From Pseudomonas fluorescens (lineage in GTDB: Bacteria; Pseudomonadota; Gammaproteobacteria; Pseudomonadales; Pseudomonadaceae): a DNA stretch of 64,000 nucleotides. Positions 11,699 to 21,046 of the stretch are shown here, piece after piece (positions within the stretch are counted from its first letter, which is position 1; the number at the start of each line of letters is the position of its first letter). The stretch covers positions 248,001 through 312,000 of the forward strand of contig NZ_MRST01000024.1 of NCBI RefSeq assembly GCF_001902145.1, written 5' to 3'. The translations under genes and the position numbers were made by a program. The notes under the pieces were generated by a model that had not been told where the DNA came from, did not search any database, and saw only the letters and a list, made by a program, of their open reading frames with translations.

Positions 11699-12448
11699 GT
11701 GCCGACTCCGCCCGCCAACTCTTCGCTGGCTGCCCACATGGACGAAAGTCCGGCGCCCTTGTATGCCCGCGTCAAACAGATGATCAGCCAGCAGATCCTC
11801 AACGGCAACTGGCCGCCCCATTACCGCGTGCCGTCGGAAAGCGAGCTGGTCAGCGAGTTGGGCTTCAGCCGCATGACCATCAACCGCGCCCTGCGCGAGC
11901 TGACCGCCGAAGGCCTGTTGGTGCGTATGCAAGGCGTGGGGACCTTCGTGGCCGAGCCTAAGAGCCAGTCGGCCCTGTTTGAAGTGCACAACATCGCCGA
12001 TGAAATCGCCTCCCGCGGGCATCGGCACACTTGCCAGGTCATCACCCTGGGCGAAGAGGCTGCTGGTTCCGAGCGCGCCGTCGCCTTGGAAATGCGCGAA
12101 GGCGGGCGGGTGTTTCACTCGTTGATCGTGCATTACGAGAACGACATTCCCGTGCAAATCGAAGACCGTTTCGTCAACGCCCTGGTCGCGCCGCAATACC
12201 TGCAGCAGGACTTCACCCAGCAAACCCCGTATGCCTATTTGAACCAGGTCGCGCCGTTGACTGAGGGCGAGCATGTGGTTGAGGCGATTCTCGCCGATGC
12301 CGCCGAGTGCGAGTTGTTGCAGATCGAGCCGAGCGAGCCGTGCCTGTTGATTCGCCGACGCACCTGGTCGGGTCGCCAGCCGGTGACTGCGGCGCGGTTG
12401 ATCCACCCCGGTTCCCGTCACAGCCTCGAAGGACGCTTCAGTAAATGA
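11699..12448 (+). CDS. hutC: Histidine utilization repressor HutC (GntR family)
   Basis: A 249-aa repressor of the GntR/HutC subfamily. The N-terminal winged helix-turn-helix covers about residues 20-85 (PLYARVKQMI, YRVPSESELVSELGFSRMTINRAL, VRMQGVGTFV). The C-terminal UTRA domain (about 100-240) binds the inducer, urocanate in this family. The GTG start at 11699 is chosen for its AAGGA site 7 bp upstream; an in-frame ATG at 11669 lacks one. Its stop overlaps the hutD start by 4 bp. Confidence 0.93.
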   Translation: MPTPPANSSLAAHMDESPAPLYARVKQMISQQILNGNWPPHYRVPSESELVSELGFSRMTINRALRELTAEGLLVRMQGVGTFVAEPKSQSALFEVHNIADEIASRGHRHTCQVITLGEEAAGSERAVALEMREGGRVFHSLIVHYENDIPVQIEDRFVNALVAPQYLQQDFTQQTPYAYLNQVAPLTEGEHVVEAILADAAECELLQIEPSEPCLLIRRRTWSGRQPVTAARLIHPGSRHSLEGRFSK

Positions 12449-13005
12449 GTGAGATCAACGTCTGGCGCGCCGCCGACTACGTGCGCATGCCGTGGAAGAA
12501 CGGCGGCGGCAGCACTGAAGAAATCGCCCGTGATGCGGGCACCGGCCTGGAGGGTTTCGGCTGGCGTTTGTCGATTGCCGATATCGCCGAGTCGGGTGGA
12601 TTTTCCACCTTCACCGGTTACCAGCGCGTGATTACGGTGATCAAGGGCGCGGGCATGGTGCTGACCGTAGACGGTGAGGAGCAACGCGGGTTGTTACCGT
12701 TGCAGCCGTTCGCGTTCAAGGGCGAAAGCCAGGTGTCATGCCGTTTGATCACAGGGCCGATTCGCGACTTCAATCTGATCTATTCGCCCGAGCGTTACCA
12801 TGCACGCTTGCAGTGGGTGGATGGCATGCAGCAGTTTTTCAGCACCGCGCAGACGGTGCTGGTGTTCAGCGTGGCGGACGAAGTGAAGGTGCTGGGCGAG
12901 AAGCTTGGCCACCACGATTGCCTGCAAGTGGACGGTAACACTGGGTTGCTGGAAATATCGGTCACAGGCCGCTGCTGCATCATCGAACTGACCGCACTCG
13001 GTTAA
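12445..13005 (+). CDS. hutD: HutD family protein
   Basis: A 186-aa cupin-like protein with the HutD pattern RMPWKNGGGSTEEIARD near its start and FSTFTGYQRVITVIKGAGM. HutD accompanies hutC in Pseudomonas. It is not an enzyme of the pathway and is thought to limit hut expression or inducer level. It is translationally coupled to hutC (ATGA overlap). Confidence 0.9.
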   Translation: MSEINVWRAADYVRMPWKNGGGSTEEIARDAGTGLEGFGWRLSIADIAESGGFSTFTGYQRVITVIKGAGMVLTVDGEEQRGLLPLQPFAFKGESQVSCRLITGPIRDFNLIYSPERYHARLQWVDGMQQFFSTAQTVLVFSVADEVKVLGEKLGHHDCLQVDGNTGLLEISVTGRCCIIELTALG

Positions 13006-13009
13006 AAAC

Positions 13010-13035
13010 TGTGGGAGCTGGCAAGCCACACATTT
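13010..13035. repeat. Collapsed REP remnant
   Basis: TGTGGGAGCTGG is followed directly by CAAGCC and ACACATTT. It looks like a CTGGC-type REPIN that lost its centre and parts of both arms. It sits just after hutD. Confidence 0.55.
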
Positions 13036-13081
13036 GTTTTTGCATTGTTCACAAAATCTGTTTCCACTCCGCGCACCAATT

Positions 13082-13106
13082 TGTTACCGAATGCCCCAGC
13101 GTGACG
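13082..13106 (+). promoter_or_regulatory. Candidate CbrB (or related enhancer-binding protein) site for hutU
   Basis: TGTTAC-N13-GTGACG resembles the interrupted palindrome TGTTAC-N12-15-GTAACA that I recall for CbrB. It lies 160-185 bp upstream of the predicted sigma-54 start point, a normal enhancer distance. Histidine catabolism in Pseudomonas needs CbrAB, or NtrBC. The right half has one mismatch, so this is a proposal. Confidence 0.45.
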
Positions 13107-13240
13107 CAAAGCTTCGCTGCCGTGACAAATTCCCCTTGCTGCATAAAACTTCCGTAAGAAATTTCATCAAGCTTTGAAGCCTTGATTTACAAGGCTCGCA
13201 CGTCCCGTGCAAAAAAATCCCAACCACTCCCGGCTAAAGT

Positions 13241-13256
13241 TGGCCGCTCGATTGCA
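13241..13256 (+). promoter_or_regulatory. Sigma-54 promoter of the hutU-hutG operon
   Basis: TGGCCGCTCGATTGCA fits TGGCACG-N4-TTGCW, with GG and GC exactly 10 bp apart. The predicted start point (about 13266) falls inside the HutC operator. RpoN dependence of the hutU operon is known in P. fluorescens SBW25. Confidence 0.8.
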
Positions 13257-13260
13257 TATG

Positions 13261-13274
13261 CTTGTACATACAAG
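13261..13274. promoter_or_regulatory. HutC operator at the hutU start point
   Basis: CTTGTACATACAAG is a palindrome with the TGTA-N2-TACA core and flanking CT/AG. Because it covers the predicted +1 of the sigma-54 promoter, HutC bound here would block open-complex formation or elongation. Confidence 0.8.
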
Positions 13275-13340
13275 TAAAGGTGTGTGCGTAAGACCTCGCA
13301 CCATCTATGTCCGCGCATCGATCGCCGAGGAGTCCTAGCT

Positions 13341-15014
13341 GTGACCAAGCCTACAAAATACCGTGACGTCGAAATCCGCGCCGCCCGCGGTAACAAGCTC
13401 ACCGCCAAAAGCTGGCTGACCGAAGCGCCGCTGCGCATGCTGATGAACAACCTCGACCCGCAAGTGGCCGAGAACCCCAAAGAACTGGTGGTGTACGGCG
13501 GTATCGGCCGTGCGGCGCGCAACTGGGAGTGCTACGACCAGATCGTCGAGAGCCTCACTCACCTGAACGACGACGAAACCCTGCTGGTGCAATCCGGTAA
13601 GCCGGTCGGCGTGTTCAAGACCCACAGCAACGCCCCGCGCGTGCTGATTGCCAACTCCAACCTGGTGCCGCACTGGGCCAGTTGGGAGCATTTCAACGAA
13701 CTGGATGCCAAGGGCCTGGCCATGTACGGCCAGATGACCGCCGGCAGCTGGATCTACATCGGCAGCCAGGGCATCGTTCAAGGCACCTACGAAACCTTCG
13801 TGGAAGCCGGCCGCCAGCATTACAACAGCGACCTGACCGGCCGTTGGGTGCTCACCGCCGGCCTCGGCGGCATGGGCGGCGCGCAGCCATTGGCTGCGAC
13901 CCTGGCCGGCGCCTGCTCGCTCAACATCGAGTGCCAGCAAGTCAGCATCGACTTCCGCCTGAACAGCCGCTACGTCGACGAGCAGGCCACCGACCTCGAC
14001 GACGCCCTGGCGCGTATCGCCAAGTACACCAAGGAAGGCAAGGCCATTTCCATCGCCCTGCTGGGCAACGCCGCAGAGATCCTGCCGGAACTGGTCAAGC
14101 GTGGCGTGCGCCCGGACATGGTCACCGACCAGACCAGCGCCCACGACCCACTCAACGGCTACCTGCCGGCCGGCTGGACCTGGGACGAATACCGCGCTCG
14201 TGCCAAGACCGAGCCGGCCGCCGTGATCAAGGCCGCCAAGCAGTCGATGGCCGTACATGTCAAAGCCATGCTGGAATTCCAGAAGCAAGGCATCCCGACC
14301 TTCGACTACGGCAACAACATCCGCCAGATGGCCCAGGAAGAAGGCGTGGAAAATGCGTTCGACTTCCCAGGCTTCGTACCGGCCTACATCCGCCCACTGT
14401 TCTGCCGTGGCATCGGCCCGTTCCGTTGGGCGGCCCTGTCCGGCGACCCGCAGGACATCTACAAGACCGACGCCAAAGTCAAAGAACTGATCCCGGACGA
14501 CGCCCACCTGCACAACTGGCTGGACATGGCCCGCGAGCGCATCAGCTTCCAGGGCCTGCCGGCCCGTATCTGCTGGGTCGGCCTGGGCCAGCGTGCCAAG
14601 TTGGGCCTGGCGTTCAACGAAATGGTGCGCAGCGGCGAGCTGTCCGCGCCGGTCGTGATCGGCCGTGACCACCTGGACTCCGGCTCGGTCGCCAGCCCGA
14701 ACCGCGAAACCGAAGCCATGCAGGACGGCTCCGACGCTGTGTCCGACTGGCCATTGCTCAACGCTTTGCTCAACACCGCGAGCGGCGCCACCTGGGTCTC
14801 GCTGCACCACGGTGGTGGCGTGGGCATGGGCTTCTCCCAGCACTCGGGGATGGTGATTGTCTGCGACGGTACTGACGAAGCGGCCGAGCGGATTGCCCGC
14901 GTGCTGCACAACGACCCGGCGACCGGGGTGATGCGCCATGCCGATGCGGGTTACCAGATTGCTATCGACTGCGCCAAGGAACAGGGCCTTAACCTGCCGA
15001 TGATCAACGGCTGA
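13341..15014 (+). CDS. hutU: Urocanate hydratase
   Basis: HutU converts urocanate to imidazolone propionate with a tightly bound NAD+. The 557-aa protein shows [17 protein letters not shown] near residue 53, [13 protein letters not shown] near 139, [12 protein letters not shown] near 174 and [11 protein letters not shown] with the catalytic Cys at about 411. The GTG start at 13341 gives the known N-terminus (M)[16 protein letters not shown] and follows a GAGGAG site. It is the first gene of the long hutU-hutG operon. Confidence 0.96.
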   Translation: MTKPTKYRDVEIRAARGNKLTAKSWLTEAPLRMLMNNLDPQVAENPKELVVYGGIGRAARNWECYDQIVESLTHLNDDETLLVQSGKPVGVFKTHSNAPRVLIANSNLVPHWASWEHFNELDAKGLAMYGQMTAGSWIYIGSQGIVQGTYETFVEAGRQHYNSDLTGRWVLTAGLGGMGGAQPLAATLAGACSLNIECQQVSIDFRLNSRYVDEQATDLDDALARIAKYTKEGKAISIALLGNAAEILPELVKRGVRPDMVTDQTSAHDPLNGYLPAGWTWDEYRARAKTEPAAVIKAAKQSMAVHVKAMLEFQKQGIPTFDYGNNIRQMAQEEGVENAFDFPGFVPAYIRPLFCRGIGPFRWAALSGDPQDIYKTDAKVKELIPDDAHLHNWLDMARERISFQGLPARICWVGLGQRAKLGLAFNEMVRSGELSAPVVIGRDHLDSGSVASPNRETEAMQDGSDAVSDWPLLNALLNTASGATWVSLHHGGGVGMGFSQHSGMVIVCDGTDEAAERIARVLHNDPATGVMRHADAGYQIAIDCAKEQGLNLPMING

Positions 15015-15022
15015 CGCACCCA

Positions 15023-15109
15023 CTGTAGGAGCGAGCTTGCTCGCGAAGGTATTCCAGGCGCATCGCTGCGTTGAATGTACGTTTTTCGCGAGCAAGCTCG
15101 CTCCTACAG
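15023..15109. repeat. REPIN-like element, GCGAGC type, within the hut operon
   Basis: The arms CTGTAGGAGCGAGCTTGCTC(GCGAA) and the complementary TTCGCGAGCAAGCTCGCTCC flank about 37 bp between hutU and the permease gene. Confidence 0.85.
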
Positions 15110-15144
15110 AAAAGCATCGAACAATCCATCAGAGGTTGAACAAC

Positions 15145-16590
15145 ATGGCTGCAAACGACACCACCCCGTTGATCGAGAAACGTTCGATCGACTACATCCC
15201 GGAAGCGGAAAGACATGGTCGTCTATTCAGTCAATTCACCCTGTGGATGGGTGCCAACCTGCAGATCACTGCGATTGTCACCGGGGCGTTGGCCGTGGTG
15301 CTGGGCGGTGATGTGTTCTGGTCGTTGATCGGCTTGCTCATCGGTCAATTGATCGGCGGTGGCGTCATGGCGCTGCATGCGGCGCAAGGCCCCAAGCTTG
15401 GCCTGCCGCAGATGATTTCCAGCCGGGTGCAGTTCGGCGTGTATGGCGCGGCCATTCCGATCGTGCTGGTGTGCTTGATGTACCTGGGCTTCACCGCCAC
15501 CGGCACCGTGCTGTCGGGCCAGGCGCTGGGCCAGTTGTTCGGGGTCAGCGACAGCGTCGGCATCCTGATCTTCGCCAGTGTCATCGTACTGGTCACGGTG
15601 CTGGGTTACCGGGTGATCCACTTCATCGGCCGTGTCGCCAGCATCATCGGTGTGATTGCCTTTGTGTACCTGTTCAGTCGCCTGATGAGCCAGACCGACG
15701 TTGGCGCACTCCTGCAGATTCGCCACTTCAGCTGGAGCAGTTTCCTGCTGGCCGTGTCGCTTGCGGCTTCCTGGCAGATAGCCTTCGGCCCTTACGTGGC
15801 GGATTACTCGCGTTACCTGCCGAGCCACACGTCATCGGTGAAAACCTTCCTCGCTGCTGGCGCAGGCTCGGTCATCGGTGCCCAAGTGGCGATGGTGCTC
15901 GGTGTGTTCGCCGCGGCCATGTCCAACGGCCAATTCGCCGGGCATGAAGTGGCCTATATCGTTGGCTTGAGCGGCACGGGGGCCACCGCTGCGCTGCTGT
16001 ACTTCAGCATCGCGTTCGGCAAGGTCACCATCTCGACGCTCAATTCCTACGGCAGCTTCATGTGCATCGCCACTATCATCAGCGGCTTTCGTGGGCGTCT
16101 GGAGGTCACGCGTCTGCAGCGTCTGGTGTTCGTGTTGATGATCGTCGGCACGGCCACGCTGATCGCGTTGCTCGGCCAGCATTCGTTCCTCGGTGCATTC
16201 AAGTCGTTCATCTTGTTCCTGCTGGCGTTCTTTACGCCCTGGAGCGCGATCAACCTGGTGGATTACTACTGCATCACCCGCGAGCGTTATGACGTGCCGG
16301 CGCTGGCCGATCCGAACGGTCGCTACGGCCGCTGGAACCTGCTGGGCATCAGCGTCTACGTATTCGGCGTGCTGGTGCAGTTGCCGTTCATCTCCACCAA
16401 GTTCTACACCGGCCCCCTGGTGGCCGCGCTGGGTGATGTGGATATCTCCTGGATCATCGGCCTGGTACTGCCGGCGGCCCTGTATTACGTGTGTGCGAAA
16501 AAATGGCACGGCACGGTACCCGATCACCTGATCCTGCCAAAAGAGCAGGGCGCTTCACCCATAACAAACGAGCTGGCTGCACAAGCCTGA
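15145..16590 (+). CDS. hutTu: NCS1-family permease, probable urocanate transporter
   Basis: A 481-aa protein with about 12 hydrophobic segments and the NCS1 (cytosine/purine/allantoin permease) start LFSQFTLWMGANLQITAI, and ASWQIAFGPYVADYSRYLP midway. It sits between hutU and hutX. In P. fluorescens SBW25 the permease in this position is, from memory, the urocanate transporter HutTu; older annotations call it a cytosine permease. Substrate is inferred from context. The ATG at 15145 follows an AGAGG site. Confidence 0.8.
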   Translation: MAANDTTPLIEKRSIDYIPEAERHGRLFSQFTLWMGANLQITAIVTGALAVVLGGDVFWSLIGLLIGQLIGGGVMALHAAQGPKLGLPQMISSRVQFGVYGAAIPIVLVCLMYLGFTATGTVLSGQALGQLFGVSDSVGILIFASVIVLVTVLGYRVIHFIGRVASIIGVIAFVYLFSRLMSQTDVGALLQIRHFSWSSFLLAVSLAASWQIAFGPYVADYSRYLPSHTSSVKTFLAAGAGSVIGAQVAMVLGVFAAAMSNGQFAGHEVAYIVGLSGTGATAALLYFSIAFGKVTISTLNSYGSFMCIATIISGFRGRLEVTRLQRLVFVLMIVGTATLIALLGQHSFLGAFKSFILFLLAFFTPWSAINLVDYYCITRERYDVPALADPNGRYGRWNLLGISVYVFGVLVQLPFISTKFYTGPLVAALGDVDISWIIGLVLPAALYYVCAKKWHGTVPDHLILPKEQGASPITNELAAQA

Positions 16591-16659
16591 TGGGACGTGG
16601 ACAGGGCAGGACGCCTACTGACTGCCGTAATCCATTTCATGATTGGGAGCGTCACAACA

Positions 16660-17625
16660 ATGACTATGAATAAGACCTTGCTGGCTACTTTGTTCGCAGC
16701 TGGCGTGCTGGCAAGTGCTGGCGCCCAGGCGGCCGGCTGGTGTGAATCCGGCAAGCCGGTGAAATTCGCCGGCCTGAATTGGGAAAGCGGCATGTTGCTC
16801 ACCGACATCCTGCAAACCGTGCTGGAAAAAGGCTACGACTGCAAAACCGACAGCTTGCCGGGCAATTCCATCACCATGGAAAACGCCCTGGGCAGCAACG
16901 ACATCCAAGTGTTCGCCGAGGAGTGGGTAGGCCGCAGCGAGGTCTGGAACAAAGCCGAGAAGGCCGGCAAAGTCGTCGGCGTCGGGGCTCCGGTGGTCGG
17001 CGCGGTCGAAGGCTGGTACGTGCCGCGCTATGTGATCGAAGGCGACGCCAAGCGCAAACTCGAACCCAAGGCCCCGGACCTGAAAAACATCGCCGACCTG
17101 GCCAAGTACGCCTCGGTGTTCAAGGACCAGGAAGAACCGTCCAAGGGCCGCTTCTACAACTGCCCGGCCGGCTGGACCTGCGAGCTGGACAACAGCGAAA
17201 TGCTCAAGAGCTACGGCCTGGAAACCACCTACACCAACTTCCGCCCAGGCACCGGCCCAGCGCTGGATGCTGCGGTGCTGTCGAGCTACAAGCGCGGCGA
17301 GCCGATCCTGTTCTACTACTGGTCACCGACGCCGCTGATGGGCCAGGTCGACCTGGTCAAGCTGGAAGAAAAGCCCGGCGTGGATAAAACCGTGAGCATC
17401 AAGGTCGGCCTCTCCAAGACTTTCCACGAGCAAGCGCCGGAACTGGTGGCCGTGCTGGAAAAGGTCAACCTGCCCATCGACCTGCTGAACCAGAACCTGG
17501 GCCGCATGGCCAAGGAGCGGATCGAGTCGCCGAAACTGGCGAAAATATTCCTCAAGGAACATCCTGAAGTCTGGCACGCCTGGGTGAGCGAAGACGCAGC
17601 CAAGAAAATCGACGCGGCCTTGTAG
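16660..17625 (+). CDS. hutX: HutX, substrate-binding protein of the hut ABC importer
   Basis: A 321-aa periplasmic binding protein of the ProX/OpuAC type, with a signal peptide ending ASAGAQA-AGWC. Motifs include FAGLNWESGMLLTDIL, DIQVFAEEWVGRSEVWNKA and FYNCPAGWTCELDNSEML. HutXWV systems import histidine, and in some bacteria proline. The ATG at 16660 follows GGGAG. It is the first of three ABC genes in a row. Confidence 0.88.
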   Translation: MTMNKTLLATLFAAGVLASAGAQAAGWCESGKPVKFAGLNWESGMLLTDILQTVLEKGYDCKTDSLPGNSITMENALGSNDIQVFAEEWVGRSEVWNKAEKAGKVVGVGAPVVGAVEGWYVPRYVIEGDAKRKLEPKAPDLKNIADLAKYASVFKDQEEPSKGRFYNCPAGWTCELDNSEMLKSYGLETTYTNFRPGTGPALDAAVLSSYKRGEPILFYYWSPTPLMGQVDLVKLEEKPGVDKTVSIKVGLSKTFHEQAPELVAVLEKVNLPIDLLNQNLGRMAKERIESPKLAKIFLKEHPEVWHAWVSEDAAKKIDAAL

Positions 17626-17696
17626 GCCAAGTGTGCACGGCTACCCTCAGGGGTGGCCGGGCGGCTGGCCACAACCCACTGGATCGAGAGCACGAT

Positions 17697-18548
17697 ATGT
17701 TTCCTGAGAGTTTTACGTTTTCCATCGCCGACTGGGTCAACGGTTGGGTGGACGCACTGGTCACCAACTACGGCGATGTGTTCCGGCACATCTCCGATAC
17801 GCTGCTGTGGGCCATCGTCAACCTGGAAGGCCTGCTGCGCATGGCGCCCTGGTGGCTGATGCTGGCCATTGTCGGGGGCATCGCCTGGCACGCCACGCGC
17901 AAGCTGGTGACCACCGCAGTGATTGTTGGTTTGCTGTTCCTGGTGGGCGCCGTCGGCCTGTGGGACAAACTGATGCAAACCCTGGCATTGATGATGGTTG
18001 CCACGGTGATCTCGGTGCTGATCGGCATCCCCTTGGGCATCCTGTCGGCCCGCAGTAATCGCCTGCGTTCGGTGCTGATGCCGCTGCTGGACATCATGCA
18101 AACCATGCCCAGCTTCGTGTACCTGATCCCGGTGCTGATGCTGTTCGGCCTGGGCAAGGTCCCGGCGATTTTCGCCACGGTGATCTACGCCGCGCCGCCG
18201 CTGATTCGCCTGACAGACCTGGGTATCCGCCAGGTCGATGGCGAAGTCATGGAAGCCATCAACGCCTTCGGCGCCAACCGCTGGCAGCAACTGTTCGGCG
18301 TGCAATTGCCGCTGGCGCTGCCGAGCATCATGGCCGGGATCAACCAGACCACGATGATGGCGCTGTCGATGGTGGTGATCGCCTCGATGATCGGTGCCCG
18401 TGGCTTGGGTGAAGACGTGCTCGTCGGCATCCAGACCCTCAACGTCGGCCGTGGCCTTGAAGCCGGGCTGGCGATCGTGATTCTCGCAGTGGTCATCGAC
18501 CGCATTACCCAGGCCTATGGTCGTCCACGACATGAGGCGAGCAAATGA
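17697..18548 (+). CDS. hutW: HutW, permease of the hut ABC importer
   Basis: A 283-aa inner-membrane protein of the ProW type with several hydrophobic helices and the permease EAA loop [20 protein letters not shown], followed by the family's [21 protein letters not shown]. Its stop overlaps the hutV start (ATGA), and it partners with HutX and HutV. Confidence 0.9.
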   Translation: MFPESFTFSIADWVNGWVDALVTNYGDVFRHISDTLLWAIVNLEGLLRMAPWWLMLAIVGGIAWHATRKLVTTAVIVGLLFLVGAVGLWDKLMQTLALMMVATVISVLIGIPLGILSARSNRLRSVLMPLLDIMQTMPSFVYLIPVLMLFGLGKVPAIFATVIYAAPPLIRLTDLGIRQVDGEVMEAINAFGANRWQQLFGVQLPLALPSIMAGINQTTMMALSMVVIASMIGARGLGEDVLVGIQTLNVGRGLEAGLAIVILAVVIDRITQAYGRPRHEASK

Positions 18549-19369
18549 CTACTGTCAGCAAAATCGAAGTCAAAAACGTCTTCAAGATTTTCGGCGCACG
18601 CGCCAAGGATGCGCTGGCCATGGTCGGCCAGGGCAAGACCAAGGACCAGGTACTGGCTGAGACCGGTTGCGTGGTCGGCGTCAATGACCTGTCCTTGAGT
18701 ATCGGTACCGGTGAGATCTTCGTGATCATGGGCTTGTCGGGTTCGGGCAAATCCACCCTGGTGCGCCACTTCAATCGGCTTATCGACCCCACCAGCGGCG
18801 CGATCCTGGTGGACGGCGAAGACATCCTGCAACTGGACATGGACGCCCTGCGCCAATTCCGTCGGCACAAGATCAGCATGGTGTTCCAGAGCTTCGGCCT
18901 GCTGCCCCACAAGAGCGTGCTCGACAACGTTGCCTACGGCCTGAAAGTGCGTGGCGAGACCAAACAGGTGTGTGCTGAGCGTGCCCTGCACTGGATCGAA
19001 ACCGTGGGCCTCAAGGGCTACGAAAACAAATATCCGCACCAGCTTTCCGGCGGCATGCGCCAGCGCGTGGGCCTGGCTCGCGCCTTGGCGGCCGACACGG
19101 ACATCATCCTGATGGACGAAGCCTTCAGCGCCCTCGACCCGTTGATCCGCGCCGAGATGCAAGACCAGTTGCTCGAGCTGCAAAAGACCCTGCACAAGAC
19201 CATCGTGTTCATCACCCACGACCTCGACGAGGCCGTGCGCATCGGCAACCGCATTGCGATCCTCAAGGACGGCAAGCTGATCCAGGTCGGCACCCCGCGA
19301 GAGATTCTGCATTCTCCGGCGGATGAGTATGTGGACCGCTTTGTTCAGCGGCGGGCGGCGGTGGTCTGA
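18545..19369 (+). CDS. hutV: HutV, ATPase of the hut ABC importer
   Basis: A 274-aa ATP-binding subunit of the ProV type. Walker [10 protein letters not shown] lies near residue 64, the signature [15 protein letters not shown] near 163, Walker [14 protein letters not shown] near 188, and the switch His in [12 protein letters not shown]. The C-terminal CBS domains of full-length ProV are absent, as is usual for HutV. Confidence 0.92.
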   Translation: MTTVSKIEVKNVFKIFGARAKDALAMVGQGKTKDQVLAETGCVVGVNDLSLSIGTGEIFVIMGLSGSGKSTLVRHFNRLIDPTSGAILVDGEDILQLDMDALRQFRRHKISMVFQSFGLLPHKSVLDNVAYGLKVRGETKQVCAERALHWIETVGLKGYENKYPHQLSGGMRQRVGLARALAADTDIILMDEAFSALDPLIRAEMQDQLLELQKTLHKTIVFITHDLDEAVRIGNRIAILKDGKLIQVGTPREILHSPADEYVDRFVQRRAAVV

Positions 19370-19399
19370 TCCGGGCTGTGTGGCGCGGCTGCTGGCGCC

Positions 19400-19464
19400 A
19401 TCGCAGGCAAGCCCGCTCCCACATTTGGAATGCTTTCCCCTGTGGGAGCGGGCTTGCTCGCGAA
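19400..19464. repeat. Hybrid REPIN-like element within the hut operon
   Basis: The left arm begins ATCGCAGGCAAGCC, which belongs to the CTGGC type, then continues CGCTCCCACA of the GCGGGC type. The right arm TGTGGGAGCGGGCTTGCTCG is pure GCGGGC type. It lies between hutV and hutH1. Confidence 0.75.
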
Positions 19465-19505
19465 GAGGCCGATAAAGCTGCCTAAGAATTGAAGAAGGTA
19501 TGAAG

Positions 19506-21014
19506 ATGTCCCAGGCAACCAAAATCATCATCGCCGACACCCCAATGCGCTGGCAGGACGTCACCGCCGTCGCCCGCCACGGCGCCGTGCTCGAACTCTC
19601 GGGCCACGCCTGGGCGCGCATCGACAATGCCCAGGCCATCGTGCAGCGCATCGTCACCAGCGGCGAGCGCGCCTATGGCGTCAACACCGGCCTGGGCGCG
19701 CTGTGCAACGTCTCGCTCAAGACCGAGCAACTGAGCCAACTGTCGCGCAATACGCTGTTGAGCCACGCCTGCGGCGTCGGCCCGGTGCTAAGCGATGAAC
19801 AAACCCGCGCGATCATCTGCGCGGCGATCATCAACTACAGCCATGGCAAGTCCGGCCTGCATCCACAAGTGGTTCACGCGCTGCTGGCACTGCTCAACCA
19901 TGGCATCACCCCGCAGGTACCGTCCCAAGGCTCGGTGGGGTACCTGACCCACATGGCCCATATCGGCGTGGCCCTGCTGGGGGTTGGCAATGTGAGCTAC
20001 CGGGGCCGTATCGTCCCGGCGCAACAAGCCCTCAGCGAAGAAGGCTTGCAGCCCGTGGTGCTCGGCGCCAAGGACGGCCTGTGCCTGGTCAATGGCACGC
20101 CGTGCATGACCGGCCTGAGCTGCCTGGCCCTGGCCGATGCGCATCACTTGCTGCAATGGGCCGACGTGATCGGTGCCATGAGTTTCGAAGCCCAGCGCGG
20201 CCAGATCGACGCCTTCGACGAAGCCATCATTGCCCTCAAGCCACACCCGGGCATGCAGCAAGTAGGTATCAACCTGCGCGCCCTGCTCGACGGCAGTGAG
20301 GTGATTGCCAGCAGCAAAGGCATTCGCACCCAGGACGCCTTGAGCATTCGCTCGATCCCGCAGATTCACGGCGCGGCCCGCGACCAGGTGGAACACGCCA
20401 CGCGCCAGATCGAGACCGAACTCAACAGCGCCACCGACAACCCGCTGGTGCTGGGCACGCCGGATAACTACCGCGTGGTGTCCCAGGCCAACCCCCACGG
20501 GCAGTCCGTGGCGTTGGCGGCCGACATGCTCGCCATCGCCATGGCCGAGATCGGCTCGGTGGCCGAGCGCCGCCTGGACCGCCTGGTCAACCCGCATGTC
20601 AGCGGCCTGCCAGCCTTCCTGGTGAGCAACCCGGGCGTCAACTCCGGAATGATGATCGTGCAGTACGTCGCCGCGTCCTTGTGTGGGCAAAACCGCCAGT
20701 TGGCGCAACCTGCAGTGCTCGACAACTTCGTCACCTCGGGCCTGCAGGAAGACCACTTGAGCATGGGCACCAACGCCGCGCTCAAGCTGCACCAGGTGCT
20801 GGCCAACGTCACCCAGATTCTTGCTATCGAGTACCTGCTGGCGGCCCAGGCTTTCGAGTTTCTCAAGGACCAGCGTTTCGGCGCTGGTACCGACCGCGCC
20901 TGGCGTTTGCTGCGCGAAGTGGTCCCCGCGTATGAACAGGACCGCTGGCTGGCGCCGGATATTGCCGCCGCTGCCCAGTTGCTTAAAAACACTGCTTTAC
21001 CGAATTTGCACTGA
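19506..21014 (+). CDS. hutH1: HutH1, histidine ammonia-lyase paralogue lacking the MIO triad
   Basis: A 502-aa member of the aromatic amino acid lyase family. It keeps YGVNTGLGAL near residue 59, LSHACGVGP and QEDHLSMGTN. In the place where active lyases have [15 protein letters not shown] it reads GSVGYLTHMAHI: aligned to HutH2, exactly Ala-Ser-Gly is missing. Those three residues cyclise to the MIO electrophile, so ordinary histidase activity is not expected. The reading frame is intact, pointing to a maintained non-lyase role rather than decay. The ATG at 19506 is preferred over 19500 because AAGG lies 7 bp upstream of it. HutH2 is the likely active enzyme. Confidence 0.85.
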   Translation: MSQATKIIIADTPMRWQDVTAVARHGAVLELSGHAWARIDNAQAIVQRIVTSGERAYGVNTGLGALCNVSLKTEQLSQLSRNTLLSHACGVGPVLSDEQTRAIICAAIINYSHGKSGLHPQVVHALLALLNHGITPQVPSQGSVGYLTHMAHIGVALLGVGNVSYRGRIVPAQQALSEEGLQPVVLGAKDGLCLVNGTPCMTGLSCLALADAHHLLQWADVIGAMSFEAQRGQIDAFDEAIIALKPHPGMQQVGINLRALLDGSEVIASSKGIRTQDALSIRSIPQIHGAARDQVEHATRQIETELNSATDNPLVLGTPDNYRVVSQANPHGQSVALAADMLAIAMAEIGSVAERRLDRLVNPHVSGLPAFLVSNPGVNSGMMIVQYVAASLCGQNRQLAQPAVLDNFVTSGLQEDHLSMGTNAALKLHQVLANVTQILAIEYLLAAQAFEFLKDQRFGAGTDRAWRLLREVVPAYEQDRWLAPDIAAAAQLLKNTALPNLH

Positions 21015-21046
21015 ACACCTAAGAACAATTCACAAGGAGTATGAAT

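Noticed and set aside
19506..21014. hutH1 considered a pseudogene
   Set aside because: There is no frameshift or stop, and the lesion is a clean three-codon loss at the cofactor site; it is reported as a probable pseudoenzyme instead.
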